64,000 nucleotides of DNA from Gnetum montanum (Eukaryota; Streptophyta; Gnetopsida; Gnetales; Gnetaceae), in NCBI GenBank assembly GCA_015680685.1, contig MNCI01009519.1, positions 1,462,298 through 1,526,297 of the forward strand. Reading direction: 5' to 3'. The notes under the pieces were generated by a model that had not been told where the DNA came from, did no database searches, and saw only the letters and a list, made by a program, of their open reading frames with translations. Both the position numbers and the translations under genes were made by a program. Of this stretch, positions 35,216 to 45,355 are shown piece after piece; the stretch's first letter is position 1; every line of letters starts with the position of its first letter.

Positions 35216-35220
35216 AGCAT
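35216..35220 (+). repeat. S3 target-site duplication, left copy (AGCAT)
   Basis: AGCAT is repeated exactly at 36564-36568 after the TTTCA end of S3. Removing the insert and one copy restores alignment with the E7 3' LTR near 46660. Confidence 0.9.
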
Positions 35221-35523
35221 TGTAACGACAGAAAACGTCGGCAGCTGGAAATACCGACCGATATTCCGGCGTACACAGTTTTAGCCACGGATTCGCGCGA
35301 GGGCTATGCTGGAAAAAACGAATCCGCGGCGCCCTGAACGGTCTTGTCGATCAGACAGGGACTTACGGGTCAGTAAAAAGAGTGCAAGGTGCGTAAAAGA
35401 GAGCGATCTGATTCGAGAGACCGTAAAGCAAGGAGAAAACGATGCGGTCGAATTGCAACGGCGATAATGCTAAACACAATAAAAAGAGGCTGGCAAAAGA
35501 GAAACACGTAGCTTCAAGATCTG

Positions 35524-35932
35524 NNNNNNNNNNNNNNNNNNNNNNNNNNNNNNNNNNNNNNNNNNNNNNNNNNNNNNNNNNNNNNNNNNNNNNNNNNNNN
35601 NNNNNNNNNNNNNNNNNNNNNNNNNNNNNNNNNNNNNNNNNNNNNNNNNNNNNNNNNNNNNNNNNNNNNNNNNNNNNNNNNNNNNNNNNNNNNNNNNNNN
35701 NNNNNNNNNNNNNNNNNNNNNNNNNNNNNNNNNNNNNNNNNNNNNNNNNNNNNNNNNNNNNNNNNNNNNNNNNNNNNNNNNNNNNNNNNNNNNNNNNNNN
35801 NNNNNNNNNNNNNNNNNNNNNNNNNNNNNNNNNNNNNNNNNNNNNNNNNNNNNNNNNNNNNNNNNNNNNNNNNNNNNNNNNNNNNNNNNNNNNNNNNNNN
35901 NNNNNNNNNNNNNNNNNNNNNNNNNNNNNNNN
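35524..35932. other. Assembly gap (409 N)
   Basis: A run of N lies inside S3. Translated frames running through it are meaningless. Confidence 0.99.
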
Positions 35933-36070
35933 CTTGTTCGCGTGTTGTGCGTATGAAGAGTAGGCATATGCTGAGTGTACTTTAGGCTGCATTCAGGCTG
36001 TATTATGCTCATTCGCGTTGCGTTGCGTGTACGAGCGTAATCTGGAGTAAAAGCCATAAGCTCAAAATTG

Positions 36071-36477
36071 TTTTACGCTCACTACGCAACTGTGCGTAAC
36101 GAAGCGTGGATTTTACGCTCACTACGCAATTGAGCGTAACGAAGCGTGAATAGTGTGCAACTTACGCTCGCTACGCAACCGTGCACAATGAATGCGTAAA
36201 TAATGCGTGGTTTACGCTCGCTACGCAGCTGCGCATGATGAAGCATAAACAAGGCGTCGTTACGCTCACTACGCAGCTGCGCGTAATGAAGCGTATAAGC
36301 AATGTGCAATTTGACAACATACGCCATGGTACGCATCGCCGCGTAGCGAACGTAAAGACAAGTTATCCGTGTACTGCAAGAAAAAATGCCAACCTGTTGT
36401 GCTTTTCTGAACTCTGCCTACGACTGTCTTGAAGCTTATTATGTTCATTACGCTGCCGTGCGTAATAGAGCGTAAAC
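36071..36477 (+). repeat. S3 hairpin tandem array (40-50 bp units)
   Basis: About five units starting at 36071, 36111, 36161, 36211 and 36259, a partial one near 36317 and an outlier at 36437 each read like ttacgctcactacgca, a 4-base loop, then tgcgtaacgaagcgt. Each unit is self-complementary: ACGCT pairs with AGCGT and ACGCA with TGCGT. Confidence 0.82.
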
Positions 36478-38803
36478 CCATCCTTTGAACCAATCTGATG
36501 CATGTTTTTGCTGGAATTGCGAATCTTTGCCTGAGGCCGACCCGTAATTTTCACGGTGTTTCAAGCATATGCCACATCAACATGACATAAGTATGCCACA
36601 TGAGCATGATGTAAGTGTGCCATGTTAGCAACTAAAGCTTGTTTGTATATCAAAATTTTCAATTTATGAAATGGTTCTACCACATAAATTTTATGTCATG
36701 TCAGCTCATAGAACTAGCTCGTGAAGTAAAAATTCAGCCCTACAAGGTTTCTCTATGATGTTAGTAGTGCCATGATGATTTACCACCTCAGCTTCTTTCC
36801 ATGTCATATTTTTGAGTCAATTTGAAGGATGAAATTTCTCCTCTATAAACTAGCTTTGTCACATAAGCTTTGACACATCAGCAATTTCACATTAGCTGGA
36901 AGAATCAAATTATAAATCCAAATTCTTATCTAGAAATTCACTCTACCAAGTCAATAAGGCTCCACATCAGCATGACATTAGCATAGAGATGAAGCACAAT
37001 TTTTCATCTAGATGAGTTTTGTTGTATTAGTCATGTTAGCATGACATCATTAGTAACATTAGTAAAGTGTCATGTTAGCTTCTAGAGCTAGTTTGTGAGG
37101 GTGATTTTAGGTTCTATAAACTCGCTGTGCCATGTCATTATCAATGACATCATTGTAACATCAGCATTGTGCCATGTTAGCATGTACAACCATTTCGTGA
37201 AGTTATAATTTGACTTGATGAACTAGGTCTACCACCTCAACACAATGCCACATCGTCATCGCCACATCAACACCTTGTTACGTTAGCATGTAGAGCTCAT
37301 TCGTGAGGTCACATTCTAGCCTTATTAAAGAGAAAATATGGCTCGATCCATTGAATCAAATCATTAAAAAGCATGCTATTACAAGAAGTTACTCAATAGT
37401 TAAGAATTAAATAGCTTTAAACTAAATTTAATGAACTAGGCTTCCATAAGGGAATGTAGTTATCATTGAAGAAGCTCAAAATATGGAGGATTTGTAAGAA
37501 AGCTATCCAACATCATATGTAAATAGAACAATTGGAAAATATAGCTTTTAATTTCTATGGTAGTTGTAACTAAATTCTTGTAGTGCTTTTAACTATTTTT
37601 AAATTTTCATGATGTTTGCAACTACCAAGAAGCCACTATACGAAGGGTTTCAAGGGCTAGAAAATAGAAGGAGGGAGAACTGAGAAGAAATATTGAAGAT
37701 TGCTTGTAGAATGGCTTACTAATTACAACAAAAATTTAGCTACTTTATTTAAATCTTATGAGTTTTTTTTCTTCTCATTTTGTCTTAGTTACATAGTGAA
37801 TAATTTAGATAGTTCTATGCTTGGTATTTAATCTTGGAATTTTCTGATTACTCTTATAGCTTTATTTTGTTACAGTTCTAGACTTCTATTGATTAGCCAT
37901 GTAAGAGCTCATATTTTTGTTTGAAAAGCATCCTAATAAATTTAATAGTAATGTCTTTATGAGATTACTTATTCAAGTTTAGAAGATCTAGAAAATCTTT
38001 GATATTTTGAGCTGACTTGAAATAACTTTAATTTTAAAGTTTTTCCTCATGTTCAATCTTGAAATTGTTATACCTTTTCTGATAGATCTATTTTCTATAA
38101 TTCTAAACATATATTAACTAGCTGTATAATGGCTTGTATTTTCCTTTTACAAATTATTTTGGATAGTTTAATGGAAGTGTCTTTTATGAAATTTCTTTTT
38201 GAACCTAGAAGGTTTGAATAATTTTTAACACCTTGGGTTGAATTGGAATAGCTTTATTTTGAAGTGTTTTCTCATGTTTATTTTATCTTACTTAAATGTT
38301 TGAGATTCCAAAAAAATCTACCTTCTCTCTTCTTTTCATTTAAAATCCATTGAATCTTGCTCTATTTCTATTTTCTTATGGTCTTTTATCTCTAGAAAAA
38401 ACTAGGAGTAGATTTTTGTAGAATTGTGCTTAAGCATTTTGGTGAAATTTTACTTGTTTCAAGTAATGTACCATAGAGACTATATAGAATAAGTGACTTG
38501 AAAACATAGGAGCCTTTAATGATGCACAATATTCAAGAAAGTTAGTTAAATTTATGTTATAATAGCTAGTTACAATTTAATATGCAAACCCAACCATTTC
38601 AACATTCATAACAACACAGACACATTTATGCTTAGTTTGCTCTATTAAGACTAAGTTTATTTGGAGGTATCTGGGCCTTGGTGTTTCAAGAGGCTAGTAA
38701 ACACCAAAAGTCAAGTTTGAAAGAACACCTTCATTTCCTATGATTTTAGTCATGATATTGAAGCAAACATTGGTGGTTCTAGATTTCTGTCAATAGTTTT
38801 TTT

Positions 38804-38820
38804 TGGCACTAGAAGAATGG
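38804..38820 (+). promoter_or_regulatory. E7 primer-site-like sequence
   Basis: The sequence tggcactagaagaatgg directly follows the 5' LTR. It is the E7 version of the site also seen in E5 and E6; the primer tRNA is unassigned. Confidence 0.55.
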
Positions 38821-38829
38821 TTGTAAAAT

Positions 38830-40060
38830 TAACTATTATTTTGAGTTGATGAGTAAAAAAATTGAAAACATTGAATATTTCAAAGGTCCTAAATAAATTT
38901 CTAATTATAAGATCAATTATTTGTTGGAGGAAGAATAGAAAAAGTTTTTTGAGTTCTGGATAAGTATTGTAGTAAAAACTAGAAGGATAAGGAGTTCATG
39001 CCTTTTGTCTCGTTTATTGATCTTTAGGGGAAAGCCAAAGAAATATAAGAGTTTAACCATCAAATGGAATCCTAATTGGATGATGAATTCACAATCAATG
39101 AATCCTTGACAAGGAGTTACACCATTAATATTCTAAAATTACAACGATATTCCTAAGGTAGTTTACAAATATTTGCTTGAGCCTTTTGTTCTTGGAAAAT
39201 CTTACTTGGCTAAAGAATACCTCAACTTATTTGAGTTAGCTTTAGATCATGAAAATATTCAACACCAAGATCAATCTTGTAGGTTGTTTATAGAAAATTT
39301 AAAGGATATGACTCAAATTTGGTATTCAAACTTGCCTTTTCTTGGCTTAGTTTGGCAATCAATTGGATCAATAGCAACTGTACTATGGGCTCTTTCAACG
39401 AATTTCAATGAATTTATGAGCTCTTTCAAAAATAGTGTAGACCATCAAATGAAATGCTAAGAGACACCTATATTAAGGCTATAAATTCCAATATTTCAAT
39501 CTAGTTAAGAAGAACACCGAATAATTGCTTTAGTGAAGCTATACAATTAAAAAAAAAAGATAAACTTAAAAATGAAGAAATTATTATAGCTCAAAAAAGA
39601 AAAGAGAAAATTATAAACCCTATGAAAAATTTTGCCCAACTTAAAGTAGTACTGAGACCTTCACATATTAATACAGATCAAGAGTTAGAAAGCAGAGAAC
39701 CTAAAAAAGGACAATTAATGAGAGACTTATTCAACAAAGTATTGAAACTAGAAAAATCTTTGACAAAAGTAAAAATAAAGGATGAAAAGAAAAATAGAAA
39801 ACATAAGCATGAAGACACTAAGCTAGGAGAAAATGAGAATGAGAGTAATGTTGTTGTATCCAACTTCCTATATATTGCACTTTATAATGAGCTATCTAGT
39901 GTTCATTATGCAAACAAATCTTCTAAGAATGGATCTACTAATACCTCTTCTCTTTCAAGTATTGAAGAGGATACATCATTAGATGAAGAGTGTACAATGA
40001 AGAAAATAGATATAATCTATAATCAAAAGAAAAAGTAATCACTTTTAGGTCTTTGAATGT
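38830..40060 (+). pseudogene. E7 gag remnant
   Basis: The open pieces 39173-39460 and 39622-40038 give a helical capsid-like part (Y-L-A-K-E-Y-L-N-L-F-E-L-A; L-F-I-E-N-L-K-D-M-T-Q-I-W-Y) and a very lysine/glutamate-rich C-terminal part with coiled-coil character. No zinc knuckle was found. The position between primer site and protease supports the gag call; sequence similarity to the other gags is weak. Confidence 0.6.
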
Positions 40061-40344
40061 CATTTCTAACCCATATACTAAGAGGAAGATTTTTGAACCA
40101 AGTGAAAAAAAAATATAAAAATAAAGAAGGTCAAATAGAGTAAAGTACTCAAAATCAGACTTTTAATAAATGGGTAAAGAAATCATGCTTTTATGAAGAT
40201 GGAGAATATAATCTAATTGAGGATCTTAAACACATCAAGGCCAACATCAGTATATATCAATTATTATAGATAGGATATCAACAGAGGAAAGCTTTAGAGA
40301 TTATTAAAGAGAAAAGGAGAGTTGAAGGGTCAAAGCTAAGCTAT

Positions 40345-40700
40345 GTGTCTAACAATGATAAGATAATAAAAACTAGCAATAATTGTACTCTTAATAAGGA
40401 ATCTCCTCCTTTTCTTTTGACAATGAAGTTAAAAAATAAATACGTGCACAATTGTTTGGTTGATTCTGGAGTTGCATCTACTCTTATGTCATTATCTATA
40501 TGCAAAAAACTTGGTCTGAATCCTAAACAATCTAATAAAAAGATTGTTCAAGAGGATAGTAGCATAGTAAATATTGTGGGTCAATTGCCAAATGTTCTAT
40601 TAGAAATCACTTCTGAACCCCATATAAAAAGTAAAGTGACTATTTAAGTAGTAATTAATCCATATTCATATAGTATTTTGTTAAGTAGAAGTTAGACTAA
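40345..40700 (+). pseudogene. E7 aspartic protease remnant
   Basis: An open frame of 100 residues contains C-L-V-D-S-G-V-A-S-T-L-M-S, with the catalytic Asp at 40462-40464, and a flap-like I-V-N-I-V-G-Q-L. It continues past the stop at 40645 with Y-S-I-L-L-S-R-S. This is the textbook D-S-G form, unlike E1/E2 (D-L-G) and E5/E6 (D-D-G). Confidence 0.8.
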
Positions 40701-40914
40701 GAATTTCTTAGGATACATATCAATAGATTATTCATAAATGTGGCTACCTTTGAAAAGGGAAACCAAATCGAATATACATATATAGTGAGCCTTTGATGAT
40801 TGCAAACATCAGTTTAAATGGGAAAATTTTTTTGTTGAAATAATAGCTTTTGCATCCAAAATTTGCATACTTTAAGAGGTTTATAACTTGAAAAAGCATA
40901 TATTTTAACATAAG

Positions 40915-41305
40915 AGCAAGTGGCAGCTATACTTTGATGGTTCTTGTACCTCCAAAGGTGTAGGAATTGGAGTAGTTTTAGTAAAAGATGATTTCCCAAA
41001 AATTTTAAAGATAGTTGATCTATCTTTCCCTTGCACTAACAACAAGGCTGAATATGAAGCTTTGAGTATTGAAATTAAAATAGCATTAGAAAGAGGGATC
41101 AAGGTAATTATGATAAAAGGAGATTCAAGATTAGTTTGTGAACAAATTAAAGACAATTGCAGAGTAAAAATCTCATTCTTGCTATCTTATAAATAGCTCA
41201 TCTATAAAATGCTAGAATAGTTTCATCACTATAAAATAGAACATATATATTGGGAAGATAACCACTTAGTAGATGATTTAGCAATGGTAGCTTCAACATT
41301 ATATT
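40915..41305 (+). pseudogene. E7 archaeal-type RNase H (aRNH), located upstream of RT
   Basis: L-Y-F-D-G-S-C-T-S-K-G-V-G-I-G carries the first Asp (40936-40938), N-N-K-A-E-Y-E-A-L the Glu, I-K-G-D-S-R-L-V the second Asp (41122-41124), and H-L-V-D-D-L-A the last acidic residues. All four catalytic positions survive despite two stops. In Ogre/Retand elements aRNH lies between RNase H and integrase. Here it lies directly after the protease. Confidence 0.85.
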
Positions 41306-42420
41306 TAAAAAGGATAGAGAATTATGAAGGGATAGTAATTGAGAATGAACATCAACCATCAATACCAAATAACATAAAACATTTATAGGTATTTGAAAAT
41401 GATGATCAATTGCTTATGTTCTTGAAGAATAAGCATGAATATAAAAAAAAAATCATACCTAAAATAACATTAAGGTTTAAGTCAAATTTCATTTCCAAAA
41501 AAGTGATTTATTACAAACATGAGTTTAGTAAAAAGCTACTTATGGGAAAATATATACAGAATCTAGATGATAAAGCTAATGAAATAGTAAGTCTTGAATC
41601 TAGTAATATACCAAAGATGCTAAACATTAAAGGGAGAGAATTTAGTTTTCAGGGAAAATTTATTATTATTATTGAAAAATAATTGACAACATTTTACTTG
41701 ATCTTATGATGACCTTAAGGCTTTTATAACAAATGTGATGACACATAAATTTCCTTTGGTAAACAATTGTCAGATGGTTAAAAAAAAGTAAAGAAAATTC
41801 AATCCATCATTTGAACTAGCTATTGAAGCCAAGATCAAGAAGTTTATACAAGCTCAAATCATATATCCAATATGATATTCAACATGGCTTGCTTATATTA
41901 TTCTAGTAGGAAGAAGAACAATGACATTAATCTTTGTGTGGATTTCAGACATTTGAATGAAACCTTCAAAAAAGATAAATATCCACTTCCCATTGATAAG
42001 ATTTTGATCAAAGTATTGGGATGTCAAGTATATTCTTTCCTAGATGGTTTTTCAAGTTATAATCAGATTATGGCAGATAAGGATGATAGGCATAAAACAA
42101 CATTCATCACCAAATGGGGGACTTTTGTTTAAAAATGAATGTCCTATGGATTATCAAATGCTGGAGCTACTTTCCAAAGCACTATGGATTTGTCTTTTAA
42201 ATATTTAATAGGAAAATTCATCATGAATTATTTGGATGATATTACTATCTATTCAAAGAGAAATGCAGATCATATTGACCAACTTTAACAAATTTTTGAT
42301 GGATGTCATGGATATGGTATTTCATTAAATCCTAAGAAATGTATATTTGGGGTAAGTTTAAAAGCTGGTTAGGTCATGCAATCTATCAAAAAGAATTTTC
42401 TATAGATGACTCATGCATTC
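41306..42420 (+). pseudogene. E7 reverse transcriptase remnant with upstream linker
   Basis: A lysine-rich linker (41410-41682 open) precedes the RT. RT motifs include I-N-L-C-V-D-F-R-H-L-N-E, D-K-Y-P-L-P, Y-S-F-L-D-G-F-S-S-Y-N-Q-I, L-S-N-A-G-A-T-F-Q and the catalytic Y-L-D-D (42229-42240), then G-I-S-L-N-P-K-K-C-I-F-G-V. Few stops, one cluster near 42130. Confidence 0.87.
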
Positions 42421-42589
42421 AAGCCATACAAAATATTTAGCATACAAAAAATAAAAAGTCTCTTAGATTTTTATTTGGAAAGATAAATTTCATTAAGAAA
42501 TTTATCCTAGAATTCATTGAAATTTCTAAACCTTTCATGCATATGCTCAAGAAAGATATCCTAATAAGGAAAACACCAGAATCAAAGAA

Positions 42590-42960
42590 AGTAGAAATTA
42601 AAAGGGCCATTCAATAAGCTCCATACTTGGTAAAATAAAAATTGAAGAAAGATTTTTGGTTATATGCTTTTGCCTCACATTATTCAATTATTGTCATTTT
42701 AACTCAAAGAGACAAAGGTCAAGATGAACCAATTGGATTTTTTGGGTATTAGCTTTAAGGTTTTGAGCTAAATTATTTTGATTTAGAGAAACAAGCATTT
42801 GCGGTTATTAAAGAACTTCAACATTGCAAATATTACTTGGAAAGCTCATTGATTCATATTATGTTAATAGAGCCTATGGTTAAGCAATTATTAGCTCAAA
42901 AGAAAATTATATTAAAAAGAAGGAAGTGGATTATAAGGCTTCAAGGTTTCAGATTATTAA
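42590..42960 (+). pseudogene. E7 gypsy-type RNase H remnant
   Basis: W-L-Y-A-F-A-S replaces the usual V-D-A-S, so the first catalytic Asp is lost. I-G-F-F-G-Y and L-N-Y-F-D-L-E-K-Q-A-F-A-V-I (the E-K-E box, here E-K-Q) and C-K-Y-Y-L identify the domain. It lies between RT and integrase, so E7 carries two RNase H domains on opposite sides of RT. Confidence 0.8.
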
Positions 42961-43019
42961 AGAAATGAGATTAGCTAAGTTAATGGCTAATGAAGCTAAA
43001 ATATGTATGTTAAGGATTC

Positions 43020-44230
43020 ACTAAGGAAATTGTTATGAGGAAATTCTAGAATTTCTTACTACAAGAAAGGTTTCAAATAATTTATTAGCAAGTCAGAAAG
43101 GAGATTTCTTCAAAATGGTAAATAAATTTATGGTTAAAGATAGAAATTTATATAGAAAGGACATCAGAGGATTTTTGTTGCAATGTGTTCATAATGACCA
43201 AATCAATCTTGTTTTAGAATAATTTCATGATCATGATAATTTTTTTGAATCTCTTAAGTCCACCATGCAACATATACTTTGCTATGGTTTTTATTGGCCT
43301 AGCATATACCAAGATATTAGCTCAAAGATTCAAACATGTTATAAATGTCAGATTCATGAACCAAAAATCAAAAATACTAGAGCTTTTTAAAAATTAGTAA
43401 TTGTAGATAGGTCATTTCAACAATGGGTATTATATTTTATTGGCACAATCACTTCCTCAAAGGCTGAACATAAATTTTTTCTTACAGCCATTGACTATTT
43501 TACTAAATGGTCTAAAGTAAGAGCTTTAAGGAACAGTTCAACATCAAATGTAATTAAATTCTTAGAAGATCAGATTTTAAATCGCTTTGGTATGCCTAAA
43601 GTTTTGGTTTCCAATAATGGACCTAGTTTTCAATGTGTAGAGTTATAAAATGGGCATTGGAGAAATTTATTTTTCTATTTTCTTCTTCTAATTATTATCC
43701 CTATGAAAATTTCTTAGCTGAATTTACAAATAAAAAGCTTATTTTTATATCAAAATATCAATGGAGGAAAATTTGGGAAATTGGATTAATTACCTGTAAT
43801 CTACATTGTGGATTGACTGTATTAGATTTAAAAAGGCTATTAGGACTTCATCTTATAATTTGGTTTATGATTTGGTTGCAAGAGTTACAAATAAAATTAT
43901 AAGCTCTTCTTTAGATTTTATATAGAAATATTATGAGAAAATGGATAAAGATAGAAATTTTATGACCTTGGTTATTAAAAGAGAAGCTAAAGTATATAAA
44001 GCTAAAGATAATTTATTAAAAAATGCTTCTCAAATTAAGAGATGGTTCAATAGAAAGGCTGTAAAAATATTTTTTAAGATTAGTGATCTTGTTTTACTAT
44101 AAAATATGAGAAATAAAATTAATTATGGTAAATTCTCAGCCAAATGGAAGGTCTTGTTCTAGGTCCAGAGATAAGTGTCATAAGACATAGACAAACTCTT
44201 CACATTAAGTGGAATAGAATTGAAGCTTCC
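43020..44230 (+). pseudogene. E7 integrase remnant
   Basis: The zinc region H-D-H-D-N ... C-Y-G-F-Y-W-P ... C-Y-K-C-Q is well kept. The core has Y-F-I-G-T-I-T (catalytic Asp lost), D-Y-F-T-K-W-S-K and V-S-N-N-G-P-S-F, where the usual D-N-G is N-N-G. The C-terminal part at 44030-44230 ends in a stretch like the usual N-G-x-x-L-K-H-Y-F. It is inactive. Confidence 0.83.
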
Positions 44231-44339
44231 ATTTAATGCCCTCTACATTAAGCACTACTTTGGACAATCTTCCACAATGTGATAGAGCTTAAACATAAGG
44301 GGAGTTGTAAATATGTACATAGTAACAATTGTGAAAAAT

Positions 44340-44505
44340 AAATTAGCTATAATAAAAGCTTCTACAACATGTTGTGAAAATTAAATGAACTATAGTGGAA
44401 GCTACAACAAGCATGTTGTAGAAATCAAATGGGCTATAGTAGAAGCTATAATAAGCATGTTGTGGTAAATAAATAAGCTATATTGGAAGTCTGTAAGTAA
44501 GTTAC
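44340..44505 (+). repeat. E7 3' tandem repeat, about 45-bp unit
   Basis: Three to four diverged units read like ctatagtggaagctacaa followed by caagcatgttgtagaaat. The first contains the 12-bp palindrome acaacatgttgt. Hypervariable 3' regions with tandem repeats are known in Tat-type elements. Confidence 0.7.
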
Positions 44506-44689
44506 ATGAGCAGTAGGAAATTTCAAGAATTGGAATTATATAAGGAGCTACAATTAATCAACATTAACAAATAACATCAACTTTAGTTTTTTCTAGTGTT
44601 AAGAGAGATATTCAACTTCAATTTTTCATTGAGAGTGAGCTTAGAAAATGTTGGATAAAAGGCCTTTTATTTGATTACTATCTAGAACA

Positions 44690-45110
44690 TGTTTTAAGGG
44701 CATGGGGCTTCCTATGATAACCCTTTCTTGACTTGGATTTCTAAGAATTTAGCTTCCTTACTCATGGTTGCTTTATTCACTTCAAAATTTGGAGTGAATT
44801 CTACAAATGTGAGGCAGACATTGGACTTCAAGGAAATTCTAACCATGCTAATTCATGGGAAGAAGCCTTTGTTTCCCATGACACAAAGGAAATTGGTTGA
44901 AGCATTACAAGTTAGTAATAGAGAAGTTAGTTGAAAAAGAAAAGGAGATAGTTTTGGAAAATAATGCTGTAAAGGATAATGTGGGGATTGAAGAAATGGA
45001 AGTACCAATAAAACAAGAGGGAGAGAAGAAATCTTGGATTACAATAGAAATTGAGTACAATAGAATCTAGGATAAGAGGATTCCCAAGAGACTCACTTTG
45101 AGCATTCTCT
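44690..45110 (+). pseudogene. E7 post-integrase reading-frame fragment of unknown function
   Basis: Frame 44728-44934 (68 residues) is followed in another frame by a Lys/Glu-rich stretch (about 44910-45060). Together they look like one frame broken by a frameshift. No motif was recognised, and it could be chance. The rest of 44231-45340 shows nothing further. Confidence 0.3.
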
Positions 45111-45336
45111 TTCCTTCTACTAAGTAGCTTATGCTATGGCTTCACTTCTATAGTTTTTGTTTTTGTTTCTTAGGAACAAGGTTTTTATACCATTGAATCT
45201 AAAGTTCCATGGGAATTTTCCTCAAAAAACATTTACTATTTTCCACTGTAAAAAGTTTAATAAAAATATTTAATTATAGTTAAATTTAGCTAGTAAATTT
45301 TAGTTTAAAATGGAGTTTGCATAATTTCTTTAAGTA

Positions 45337-45355
45337 ATTTAAGAAGGGCAGGAAA
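45337..45355 (+). promoter_or_regulatory. E7 polypurine tract
   Basis: The tract taatttaagaagggcagga ends in aa immediately before TGTTGG of the 3' LTR. It is purine-rich with one pyrimidine interruption. Confidence 0.65.

Larger units (their letters stand above)
35221..36563 (+). mobile_element. S3: young CpG-rich solo LTR inside the E7 LTR
   Basis: It begins TGTAACGACAG and ends GGTGTTTCA, with exact AGCAT duplications. It is strikingly CpG-rich (gcgcgag, atccgcggcgcc, tacgctc repeats), while the flanking LTR is nearly CpG-free. No primer site, polypurine tract or coding motif is visible, which fits a solo LTR, although 409 bp are unknown. It belongs to a family different from E1-E7. Confidence 0.85.
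34730..37330 (+). repeat. Dispersed CACATCAGCAT-type repeats in E7 5' LTR
   Basis: Well over a dozen copies of short motifs such as ccacattagcat, acatcagcat and gacatcattag are scattered on both sides of S3. The same pattern fills 46240-47330 in the 3' LTR. The region is low in CpG and forms no clean tandem array. Confidence 0.6.
33797..38794 (+). repeat. E7 5' LTR (about 5.0 kb including nested S3; about 3.65 kb without it)
   Basis: It starts TGTTGGTACATTTCT and pairs with 45356-48233 over almost 3 kb. The end is placed near TCAATA at about 38794, just before the primer-site-like sequence. By eye the two LTRs differ every several bases, so the insertion is old. No known gene lies inside. 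Confidence 0.8.

Noticed and set aside
35363-36057. Long frames of 170-210 codons on both strands
   Set aside because: They exist only because the N run is translated as unknown residues; the real flanking parts are short.
36082-36493. Overlapping frames with repeated H-Y-A-Q-L-R-S-E-R
   Set aside because: They are translations of the hairpin tandem array in S3, not a protein.
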